7,953 nucleotides of DNA from contig CANEHP010000103.1 of assembly GCA_947427325.1 (NCBI GenBank), forward strand, positions 1-7,953. Reading direction: 5' to 3'. The number at the start of each line of letters is the position of its first letter. Within the stretch, counting starts at the first letter, position 1. The notes below the pieces were generated by a model that did not search any database, was not told the DNA's origin, and saw only the letters and a program-made list of their open reading frames with translations. Positions 1 to 5,174 of the stretch are shown in pieces. The stretch is from an uncultured Clostridia bacterium (lineage in GTDB: Bacteria; Bacillota; Clostridia; Oscillospirales; Ruminococcaceae). A program made the translations under genes and the position numbers.

Positions 1-21
1 TATTTTAGCAGTACATTGTTT

Positions 22-70
22 TGCGAGGTTATCCTCGCACGGTAAAATGTTTTTTACAGCCCCTTTGGGC
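22..70. other. Cluster of three short hairpins
   Basis: Three consecutive small inverted repeats are visible. TGCGAGG (22-28) pairs with CCTCGCA (33-39) around a TTAT loop. GTAAAA (42-47) pairs with TTTTAC (52-57) around TGTT. GCCC (59-62) pairs with GGGC (67-70) around CTTT. None is followed by a proper T-tract on the plus strand, so none is a convincing terminator by itself. They may be the tail of a structured repeat or RNA that begins left of the window. No ORF with a ribosome binding site covers them. Function unknown. Confidence 0.4.
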
Positions 71-114
71 AAATGACTGAATACATCGTGTGTTAAAATT
101 TTTTGAAATATGAC

Positions 115-170
115 GACATTTCTGCAAAATTTTGCCTTGTAGGCAACAAAATTATGCACGAAAATCTGCA
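115..170. repeat. Imperfect hairpin repeat, copy 1
   Basis: TTGCC (132-136) pairs with GGCAA (142-146) around a TTGTA loop. The stem continues outward, imperfectly, between TGCAAAATTTTG (123-134) and CAAAATTATGCA (147-158). The segment 147-198 resembles 393-443, the right half of the larger hairpin downstream: both share CAAAATT, TGC, CGAAAATCTGC, ATG, GAA, AAG and TCTAAA in the same order, roughly 40 of 51 positions with one single-base indel. This marks a diverged, repeated intergenic element rather than a chance palindrome. No coding content is supported. Confidence 0.5.
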
Positions 171-222
171 TACTGATTTTATGTGAATAAGCTCTAAATT
201 TTTCCTTTTCGGATTTGGGGCG

Positions 223-266
223 TATCTGAAAAGTCACAATTTGCATAATTTTTTGATTTTCAGATA
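223..266. repeat. 10-bp perfect inverted repeat
   Basis: TATCTGAAAA (223-232) and TTTTCAGATA (257-266) are perfect reverse complements separated by 24 AT-rich bases. The stem can be lengthened outward with G-U pairs between GGGGCG and AGCTC. It lies between the two related hairpin copies at 115-198 and 279-443, so it may be part of the same repeat cluster. There is no T-tract after the right arm, so it is not a canonical terminator. Confidence 0.45.
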
Positions 267-278
267 AGCTCAAGTATA

Positions 279-440
279 AGAACTTGTTCGCATAGAAATT
301 GGCACGCATCTTTTCGGCAAATTTTGCCGATGACTGCGTCAAAATTCCTTGAAATACACGAGTATTCCTGCGGAATTTTTCCTTGTCCTCCACAAAATTT
401 GCTCGAAAATCTGCGCACCATTCCTATGAGAACAAGTTCT
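279..440. repeat. Long imperfect palindromic element, about 160 bp
   Basis: The outer 17-nt arms 279-295 and 424-440 are reverse complements at 16 of 17 positions (core AGAACTTGTTC / GAACAAGTTCT). Inner pairing continues with gaps. The left arm around 301-325 resembles the complement of 394-419 (shared GCAAATTTTG and TTTTCG). CAAAATTCC-type sequence at 341-348 pairs with GGAATTTT at 372-379. AATAC (353-357) pairs with GTATT (362-366) around a four-base loop. A perfect GGCAAATTTTGCC palindrome sits in the left arm at 316-328. It has MITE-like architecture but encodes nothing. Two short ORFs crossing it are non-coding shadows with no ribosome binding site. Confidence 0.6.
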
Positions 441-480
441 AAAAAGCTGCTGCTTTGTCGGCGGCTTTTTATTTTTTCTT
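441..480 (+). terminator. Intrinsic terminator upstream of the sigma operon
   Basis: AAAAAGCTGC (441-450) pairs with GCGGCTTTTT (461-470), ten pairs including one U-G wobble, around a ten-base loop. The strand continues into a T-rich run (466-478). This is a textbook rho-independent terminator on the plus strand. No plus-strand gene precedes it within the window. It therefore ends a transcript that started to the left, ends an unrecognised RNA in 1-440, or acts as an attenuator about 65 nt before the sigma-factor start. It begins immediately after the right arm of the 279-440 palindrome. Confidence 0.75.
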
Positions 481-545
481 GTGACATTTACGGTCTTTTT
501 CCGTCTTTATAAGTGAAACCGCAAAAAAGGGAGGTGACAGAGGAT

Positions 546-1103
546 ATGGACGACAAGGAGATCACGGAGCTTTTCTTACAGCGAAATGAAACGGCAATAA
601 AGGAGCTTTCGGAAAAATACGGACGGTACTGCAAAACCGTTGCGGCAAATATCTTAAAAAACCCAAGCGATACCGAGGAATGCCTTAACGACGCATATCT
701 TGCGGTTTGGGATTCCATACCTCCGAAAAAACCCGATTCCCTGGGCGCTTATGCCGCTAAGATCGTCAGGAACAAGGCTCTTGACTGCTACAGCAAAAAT
801 CACTCACAAAAAAGAGGCGGCGGAGGGGAAGCACTGCCCCTTGAAGAGCTGGGAGATTTGGTCAGCGGCAGCAGTACGGAGCAGGAGGTGAATAAAAAAG
901 AGCTGATGGCGGCGATTAACGGCTTTCTGAACCTGCTGCCCAAAAGGACAAGGCTTATTTTTGTGGGGCGGTATTGGTCCTGTCACAGCCTTTCGGAGCT
1001 TGCCGCACGGTTTCGTACCACCGAACACAACATTACGGTAATATTGAGCCGCACAAGACAAAAGCTGAAAAAATACTTATTTGAAAGGGGATTTGAGCTA
1101 TGA
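546..1103 (+). CDS. ECF-subfamily RNA polymerase sigma factor
   Basis: A 185-residue sigma-70-family extracytoplasmic-function sigma factor that should direct RNA polymerase to a small regulon, typically in response to envelope stress. Region sigma2 spans about residues 8-87 and includes the conserved DAYLAVWDSI helix (49-58) that contacts the -10 element. A linker with KRGGGG follows, then sigma4 (about 118-181), whose helix-turn-helix lies around SELAARF and HNITVILSRTRQKL. The ATG at 546 is preferred: GGGAGG lies at 529-534, 11 nt away, and the product then starts MDDKEITELF, as is usual for this group. An in-frame GTG at 513 would give 196 residues but has no ribosome binding site. The stop overlaps the next gene as ATGA, implying translational coupling with a partner that probably controls it. 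TGACAT (482-487) and CGTC (502-505) faintly resemble an ECF autoregulatory promoter, but the spacing is short; I do not claim it. Confidence 0.9.
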   Translation: MDDKEITELFLQRNETAIKELSEKYGRYCKTVAANILKNPSDTEECLNDAYLAVWDSIPPKKPDSLGAYAAKIVRNKALDCYSKNHSQKRGGGGEALPLEELGDLVSGSSTEQEVNKKELMAAINGFLNLLPKRTRLIFVGRYWSCHSLSELAARFRTTEHNITVILSRTRQKLKKYLFERGFEL

Positions 1104-2839
1104 CGGAGAAAGAGTTTTTAGAGCTTTTTAACGATATCGACGATAAGTTTATAGGCGAGGAGCGGGAGAATATCGATTCCCTTTATCCTGCGGAAATTAA
1201 ATATCCGACGGAAACAGGGCCTGCCCTCAGCCGTTTTTCCTGGGGCAGCTTTGCCGCTGCCGCCGCCTTATTCGTTGCCGCTGCGGGCGGATTTTTTGCG
1301 GCGGGACATTATTTCGGCGGGGGGATATTTCCCACAGGAAATACCACCACAGTCCCATATCAGACGGTGACCGACTGCACCTCCCCCTATGATACCTCCC
1401 TCCCTTATGATACCGCCCTTCCCGAAACGGAAGCTCCGCCCGTAACGCAGGAAAGCCCCTCCGATAACTCGGGAGAGCTGCCGAGAGAGCAAATGCCCGT
1501 GCTGTATGAAACGACCCTTAACTGCAACGGAAAAAGCTATACCTTGACGGCTCTTTTGCACAGGGTGCGCAATGACGAATTTAGAGACGGAGTTACGGAG
1601 CTTTACAAAAATTATATTTGGGGAGACGTGGCCTTGGAATTGTCCCTGGACGGGGAAGTAAAAAATACTCTGTGGGTTTATGAATGCTGCTATGGTGCAG
1701 GTCAGGTGGGAGGAATGCCCTTTGACAGGGAAAACCTCGGAAACGACTATTTCAGGGTGCTAAATATGGAGCAGGACGTGTTGGCTTACCTCACTCCCAA
1801 TGCGAAAATGGGAGTTGAGGACGAAAACAAAGGGGCGATTTTAAATGCCATGCTTTTTACCGTTAATAAGGAAGGAATGTTGGTTACTGTTCAAAGATAT
1901 GCCACCGATGAGGAAAAGAAGGAGCTTGACACAAGACCTAACGGAGAGCTTGCGATTTACAGCGGCAGCTATTTTAAGCTGACCCCCGATTTTGACGTAG
2001 AGCCCGAACGTCTTACCCTTCATTTAAAAAGAAGCGTGGAAAACCCCTGGGCGAAAAACGGCGCTCTTTTCCCTGCGGCAGATATACCCGTTGCCTTTGA
2101 TTTTGAGAATTATCTGATAAGATGCGACGACGATTATTACAAATATCTTGTTTATTATTTTACCGATCCATGGTATCCTCCCTTGACCCTGTTGGACGGC
2201 TCGACAGCCTTGAACAGCGCAATTCTTGAATATAATCACCCTGCTCGGGAAGATTTTGATTATTATTCCGTTGATTTTTGCCTTGCCGTTCCCTTTTTCG
2301 CTCCTGCGGAAGACAGAACTGCGGGAAAGGAGGGAGCTTGGTTCAAATTAAAAAAAGGAGTCCGTATTTCGGATTATTATGTCCAAAAAGCTGTAAGCGA
2401 TTACTATATAAAAGAAAATTCGGGTTATTATCCCTTTTCCTATCAGTGCAGAGTTGACCTTTACGGAGATTTTAACTGCACCGCTGCGGCGGAAAAGCTT
2501 TATAATTCCCTTGGAGAGGTTTCCGCAATCAGAATAACCCTTGACAGGGAATACTGCGATAAGCTGTTCGGTTTGAAGCCTTGTGCAAAGGCCTTTGAGG
2601 ACGGGCACGCAAATGTCTTTGACAAGGACTTTGACGACGACAGAGTATGCTTTATGCTTACCGAAAATATGAGCAATTATTATAAGGTTTTCAACAGCTT
2701 TAACGATAAGGCTTCGGTAAAGGTGAGCCTTGCCGCTAAGGAATTTTCCCTGAGCTATTATTTTGAAAGGGGTTATAGCTATGACGGAATGACCTTGCTT
2801 GGGTTTGATGACGGTTGCAGCCTGGAGATATTGGGATAG
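1100..2839 (+). CDS. Putative membrane-anchored anti-sigma factor / sensor
   Basis: A 579-residue protein whose ATG overlaps the sigma factor stop codon (ATGA). Residues 1-46 form a short charged cytoplasmic tail containing IDDKFIGEE (13-21). I associate an N-terminal IDDKF motif with proteins encoded after ECF sigma genes in Oscillospiraceae-type genomes, and it is a plausible sigma-binding segment. Residues about 47-70 form one Ala/Gly/Phe-rich transmembrane helix. Residues 81-130 are a Thr/Pro/Ser-rich linker with a small internal repeat (SPYDTSLPYDTALP). The remaining ~450 residues should lie outside the membrane; they are rich in Tyr, Asp and Phe and I do not recognise a domain. No classical zinc-containing anti-sigma motif (HxxxCxxC) is present. 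The anti-sigma role is inferred from gene order and topology. The transcript probably ends at the hairpin at 3000-3035. Confidence 0.7.
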   Translation: MTEKEFLELFNDIDDKFIGEERENIDSLYPAEIKYPTETGPALSRFSWGSFAAAAALFVAAAGGFFAAGHYFGGGIFPTGNTTTVPYQTVTDCTSPYDTSLPYDTALPETEAPPVTQESPSDNSGELPREQMPVLYETTLNCNGKSYTLTALLHRVRNDEFRDGVTELYKNYIWGDVALELSLDGEVKNTLWVYECCYGAGQVGGMPFDRENLGNDYFRVLNMEQDVLAYLTPNAKMGVEDENKGAILNAMLFTVNKEGMLVTVQRYATDEEKKELDTRPNGELAIYSGSYFKLTPDFDVEPERLTLHLKRSVENPWAKNGALFPAADIPVAFDFENYLIRCDDDYYKYLVYYFTDPWYPPLTLLDGSTALNSAILEYNHPAREDFDYYSVDFCLAVPFFAPAEDRTAGKEGAWFKLKKGVRISDYYVQKAVSDYYIKENSGYYPFSYQCRVDLYGDFNCTAAAEKLYNSLGEVSAIRITLDREYCDKLFGLKPCAKAFEDGHANVFDKDFDDDRVCFMLTENMSNYYKVFNSFNDKASVKVSLAAKEFSLSYYFERGYSYDGMTLLGFDDGCSLEILG

Positions 2840-2920
2840 CTTTGTTTTAATACTATTTTCAAAGGACTGTAAAAAGTTGATAGTTGACAGTTAAGGTGTC
2901 GGCTTCGACGATAGATTTGA

Positions 2921-2960
2921 AATTTTAATTTAAAAGGTTAGTAGCTTTTAAATTAAAATT
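2921..2960. repeat. Perfect 16-bp inverted repeat
   Basis: AATTTTAATTTAAAAG (2921-2936) and CTTTTAAATTAAAATT (2945-2960) are exact reverse complements around the 8-nt loop GTTAGTAG. A smaller GTCG/CGAC hairpin (2898-2909) precedes it. No T-tract follows, so it is not a canonical terminator. The region from about 2876 (AGTTGATAGTTGACAG) through 2970 has the look of a dispersed intergenic repeat of Clostridia. That resemblance is from memory and unverified. Confidence 0.6.
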
Positions 2961-3054
2961 AGTATAATACAATACATTAAAGCTTTTTAGGTGCATAATA
3001 ATAAAGGGGTGTTTTTAACAGCCCCTTTATTTTTTAATGTCTAATACTAATTTT
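2955..3054. repeat. Nested hairpin enclosing the terminator
   Basis: AAAATTAGTAT (2955-2965) is an exact reverse complement of ATACTAATTTT (3044-3054). Inside these, ACATTAAA (2974-2981) matches TTTAATGT (3033-3040). Inside those lies the terminator stem (3000-3031). The three concentric stems make a ~100-bp palindromic unit. Its right arm is also the left arm of the next element (3044-3168), so the two structures compete for the same strand. Confidence 0.5.
3000..3035 (+). terminator. Intrinsic terminator of the sigma/anti-sigma operon
   Basis: AATAAAGGGG (3000-3009) pairs with CCCCTTTATT (3022-3031). Inside it TGTT and AACA add further pairing around a T-rich loop. A run of Ts (3030-3035) follows the stem. 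It lies about 160 nt after the stop codon at 2839 and is the only terminator-like structure between that gene and the convergent methyltransferase gene. On the minus strand the stem is followed by only a weak T-rich stretch, so efficient termination in both directions is possible but less certain. Confidence 0.75.
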
Positions 3055-3168
3055 CGACTAAAAATAAACAATCTTTGCGGTCTGATTTTCGCAGTACTGC
3101 GTTGTTGTCCTTGTCATGCAAAAATCATCCTCGCAAATTTTTGTCTATTTTTAGACGAGAATTAGTAT
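3044..3168. repeat. 125-bp palindromic element B
   Basis: The 23-nt arms 3044-3066 and 3146-3168 are reverse complements at 21 of 23 positions; the outer ATACTAATT is exact. Pairing continues inward, imperfectly, for about 20 nt more (shared ACAA, TTTGCG, TGATTTT and GCA in order). Near the tip is the perfect palindrome CGCAGTACTGCG (3090-3101). The element ends three bases from the stop codon of the methyltransferase gene. There is no ORF, so it fits a non-autonomous MITE-like element or an intergenic hairpin repeat. It could also act as the 3' structure of the methyltransferase mRNA, although the T-tract is poor. Confidence 0.65.
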
Positions 3169-3171
3169 AAA

Positions 3172-3909
3172 TTACAGCATTGATAACTGTTTATTTGTAT
3201 GTTCGATTTGATGGGTATCTTCTTGTGATCTGATTTCAACCTTTTTTTCGGGAATTTCAAGTCCCCAGTTATCCCACCCTATGTAGTTTTTTCTTGCAAA
3301 AAGCTCAATTTTTTCTTGCGTGGGAAACATTTTGGTTATTCCTTCAATCACTGCTTCGGGCTTTTCGCTGTGCTCGCCTCGGTGAACCGAGATAAGCTGC
3401 CGTACGTTTTTTGCACCGCGGGGGGAAGGAAATTTTCCTTTTTTAAAAGCCAGCACAAATTCTGTTTGCGAAAGAGTATAGCGACCGGGATTGTGTACCT
3501 GCTTATCCCAGACAAAAGCAACGGTTTTGTACTCAAATCCCCATGATGACCCTAATTCAATAGCGTTTGCGAATTGCGGTCCGGTGGTCCACATAAACAG
3601 GATACAGTCCTTTGATGAGATTGAGTCTATGTTTAATTCTTTCAGCTGGGATATTTTAAGAGTGGGATATTTAAAGCTTGCGGCGCTGATAAAAATATTT
3701 TTCTCAAAGCCTATATTTTCGGATTTTATGCTCGACTTGTCATATTGCATTTTGCCGCCGTAATCCCAAGGCGGATCGGCGTATATTACATCGTATTTTT
3801 TTGACGGCAGCTCGGGATATATTTCAGTCAACGGGTTTATTTTTTTTCTGCGAATTGCTTCGGGGTTATATTTGGAATATCCGCTGATTTCTATTGCCTC
3901 TTTTGACAT
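3172..3909 (-). CDS. MunI-like Type II DNA adenine N6-methyltransferase (MT-A70 family)
   Basis: A 245-residue S-adenosylmethionine-dependent methyltransferase that should protect host DNA from the endonuclease at 4449-5081. DPPW (45-48, in DVIYADPPWDY) is the catalytic motif IV of N6-adenine enzymes. The HSEKPEAV segment (180-187) and IELFARKNYIGWDNWGLE (201-218) are the C-terminal landmarks of MT-A70-type enzymes. The size and motif order resemble M.MunI. The start is supported by GGAAGGG six bases upstream of the ATG. Its own promoter (TTGACC, 17 nt, TATACT) lies at 3945-3973. It is tightly boxed by palindromic elements: one ends three bases beyond its stop and another begins at its -35 box. 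The family is certain. The predicted specificity, an adenine within CAATTG, is inferred from the partner endonuclease. Confidence 0.92.
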   Translation of the reverse strand: MSKEAIEISGYSKYNPEAIRRKKINPLTEIYPELPSKKYDVIYADPPWDYGGKMQYDKSSIKSENIGFEKNIFISAASFKYPTLKISQLKELNIDSISSKDCILFMWTTGPQFANAIELGSSWGFEYKTVAFVWDKQVHNPGRYTLSQTEFVLAFKKGKFPSPRGAKNVRQLISVHRGEHSEKPEAVIEGITKMFPTQEKIELFARKNYIGWDNWGLEIPEKKVEIRSQEDTHQIEHTNKQLSML

Positions 3910-3930
3910 ATATAACCCTTCCTTTCTTTG

Positions 3931-3949
3931 ATACTCTGCATTAAAGTAT
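3931..3949. promoter_or_regulatory. Candidate operator at the methyltransferase start site
   Basis: ATACT (3931-3935) and AGTAT (3945-3949) form an inverted repeat with a nine-base spacer. It overlaps the -10 box and the expected transcription start of the methyltransferase promoter. Such a position would suit repression by the controller protein or by the methyltransferase. I could not match it to the inverted repeats upstream of the controller gene, so this is tentative. Confidence 0.25.
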
Positions 3950-3973
3950 ACACTATTTTTCGTTATAGGTCAA
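3945..3973 (-). promoter_or_regulatory. Promoter of the methyltransferase gene
   Basis: Read on the minus strand, TTGACC (3968-3973) and TATACT (3945-3950) form -35 and -10 boxes with a 17-nt spacer, each one substitution or so from consensus. Transcription would start near 3938, about 30 nt before the ATG. The -35 box directly abuts the end of the palindromic element at 3974-4130, so insertion of that element replaced whatever lay upstream of the promoter. Confidence 0.7.
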
Positions 3974-4130
3974 TATTGCTCCCCCAATTAAATCTTGCCG
4001 CAATACTTGACGCAAATAAAAAATCTCTGCGTCAAAAATGCTCGCAATATGGCATATTGCTGTGCTTTTTTTCTTGATATTTTTGATTTGCGCCTGCATC
4101 CTGACGCAAACTTTAAATGGGGGAGCAATA
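3974..4130. repeat. 157-bp palindromic element C in the divergent region
   Basis: Perfect 12-bp terminal inverted repeats TATTGCTCCCCC (3974-3985) and GGGGGAGCAATA (4119-4130) extend inward with mismatches to ~45 nt (shared TTAAA, TTGC, CGCAAAT and AAAAAT in order). The interior holds two more hairpins: TTGACGCA (4007-4014) with TGCGTCAA (4028-4035), and GCAATATG (4044-4051) with CATATTGC (4053-4060) around one base. No ORF with a ribosome binding site is present; the short reading frames here are chance. The architecture fits a MITE-like non-autonomous mobile element. It occupies half of the intergenic space between the divergent methyltransferase and controller promoters. I cannot see a clean target-site duplication. 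Confidence 0.7.
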
Positions 4131-4167
4131 AAAAATTTTTAAAATATATTTTATTGTTGCTTATAAT

Positions 4168-4209
4168 CCGTTGATATAAATACGGCAATAGTTAAAATGG
4201 TTATATTGC
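4168..4209 (+). promoter_or_regulatory. Controller-endonuclease promoter with two candidate operators
   Basis: TTGATA (4171-4176) and TAAAAT (4193-4198) are spaced by 16 nt and would start transcription about 17 nt before the controller ATG. Two adjacent inverted repeats cover the boxes: CCGT (4168-4171) with ACGG (4182-4185) over the -35, and GCAATA (4185-4190) with TATTGC (4204-4209) over the -10. A pair of operator sites straddling the promoter is the known arrangement for restriction-modification controller proteins, allowing activation at low and repression at high levels. The sites do not match the common GACT-N3-AGTC type, so their identity is inferred. A perfect TATAAT at 4162-4167 is an alternative -10, but it lacks a good -35. 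Confidence 0.5.
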
Positions 4210-4221
4210 GGAGGTAATAAA

Positions 4222-4446
4222 ATGAATGTAAAAGAAAAATTCGGCAGGAGAGTAAGAGAGCTTCGGCAAGGTCTTGGTTCAAGCCAGGAAAAATTTGCTC
4301 TTCAGATAGATATGGACAGAACTTACCTTGCTTCAATAGAAAGCGGCAAAAGAAACGTTTCTTTGGAAAATATAAATAAGATTGCAAGGGGCTTTAACAT
4401 TACTCTCAGTGAATTATTTAAATATGTGGATACGGAGGACGAATAG
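4222..4446 (+). CDS. XRE-family controller (C) protein of the restriction-modification system
   Basis: A 74-residue helix-turn-helix protein of the lambda-repressor/Cro (XRE) fold and nearly the whole protein is the domain. The helices appear as VKEKFGRRVRELRQGLG (3-19), SQEKFALQIDM (21-31), then the recognition helix DRTYLASIESGKRNVS (32-47), followed by LENINKIARGFNITLSELF (48-66). Length and position, directly before a restriction endonuclease gene, match C proteins, which bind their own promoter as dimers and time endonuclease production after methylation. The ATG has GGAGG (4210-4214) seven bases upstream. The gene ends two bases before the endonuclease start, so the two are co-transcribed and probably translationally coupled. 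The family call is firm; the controller role follows from context. Confidence 0.88.
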   Translation: MNVKEKFGRRVRELRQGLGSSQEKFALQIDMDRTYLASIESGKRNVSLENINKIARGFNITLSELFKYVDTEDE

Positions 4447-4448
4447 CA

Positions 4449-5081
4449 TTGGCGACACAGGAATTGAGAAAACGGGCAAATTGGCAGACAATTAGCGGCG
4501 CAAAGGCTTTGCAGACCGAAGAGCTGTTTCGGGCTTCCTTACAGTCAGCTCTTGACGCCGTTTATCCCAAAATGTTTCAGGTTGACAGACACCCAAAGGA
4601 ATTTTCGGATATTTATTCTACATATCAGCTTCCCCAAAGCGTACTTGATAAGATTTATAATGTTGATGTTTCGGAAAGAAAACCCGGCGGAAAGCCAAAA
4701 TATAAATGGGGAATCAGTATGGATTTTGCAATACGCAATTTGTGTAACGGAAAAATACTGTTTGGAGAAATTAAGCGGCAGGACGGTTGGATTGAAACAA
4801 CCAATATGCAGGCGGGGCGGGGGAATGCTCATGAAAGAAGCTGTAAATATTTCACGCCCGGATTGATGCGTGTTTTGAGGAAAACAGGGGGTTTATCGGA
4901 AGAAATACTTCCGTTTTGGCTGGTTGTTGTTGGCGATATTGCGAGAGATCCCCGCCGTAACCGTGAAATTGCCTTTTGGTTTCAGGAGTACACGAAAAAT
5001 TATTATATGTGGCGAGATACAGATGATGTGGGAGATATGCTCGATTTTTTTGAAAATAATTTATTACCCTACTTGCTTTAA
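4449..5081 (+). CDS. MunI/EcoRI-type Type II restriction endonuclease, predicted to cut CAATTG
   Basis: A 210-residue endonuclease of the PD-(D/E)XK fold. The catalytic set is D92 (SMDFAI), E107 and K109 (GEIK), a D-x14-E-x-K spacing equal to that of R.MunI (D83, E98, K100 as I recall). GRGNAHERS (123-131) corresponds to the AATT-recognising GNAxER segment of EcoRI and MunI. R124 and R130 fall at the same +9 offset from MunI R115 and R121, and the length is close to MunI's ~202. Hence the prediction of C/AATTG cleavage by a dimer. Translation appears to start at TTG (4449), with GGAGG (4434-4438) ten bases upstream inside the end of the controller gene; no nearby ATG is better placed. A weak TTG start would keep endonuclease yield low. 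No intrinsic terminator is visible after the stop. No frameshift or missing catalytic residue, so it is probably active. Confidence 0.9.
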   Translation: MATQELRKRANWQTISGAKALQTEELFRASLQSALDAVYPKMFQVDRHPKEFSDIYSTYQLPQSVLDKIYNVDVSERKPGGKPKYKWGISMDFAIRNLCNGKILFGEIKRQDGWIETTNMQAGRGNAHERSCKYFTPGLMRVLRKTGGLSEEILPFWLVVVGDIARDPRRNREIAFWFQEYTKNYYMWRDTDDVGDMLDFFENNLLPYLL

Positions 5082-5090
5082 AAATATCTG

Positions 5091-5119
5091 TTGAACTCCG
5101 GGCAATTATATGTTATTAT
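5091..5119 (+). promoter_or_regulatory. Promoter of the acetyltransferase gene
   Basis: TTGAAC (5091-5096) and TATTAT (5114-5119) are separated by 17 nt, and TG at 5111-5112 gives an extended -10. Transcription would start near 5126, about 50 nt before the preferred ATG. The promoter begins ten bases after the endonuclease stop, and no terminator separates the two, so read-through from the endonuclease operon may also reach this gene. Confidence 0.6.
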
Positions 5120-5174
5120 AGTGGTGAATAATGTTTTTACTTATTCGCATTTCAATAGAAAGAGGAGTAAATAT

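Noticed and set aside
260..512. Short ORFs on both strands (minus 260-487 and plus 324-512) across the palindromic region
   Set aside because: They are overlapping frames through a palindrome, have no ribosome binding site, and give low-complexity products with no family likeness.
513..545. GTG start at 513 for the sigma factor
   Set aside because: No ribosome binding site lies upstream, whereas GGGAGG before the ATG at 546 is strong and the family usually begins MDDKEI-like.
3988..4188. Minus-strand ORF of 66 codons within element C
   Set aside because: It results from the palindromic repeat and has no start signals. It would also run through the controller promoter.
5091..5174. Extended N-terminus of the acetyltransferase from the ATG at 5091
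   Set aside because: No ribosome binding site precedes it, it overlaps a good promoter, and the conserved family N-terminus starts at the ATG at 5175, which has AGAGGAG upstream.
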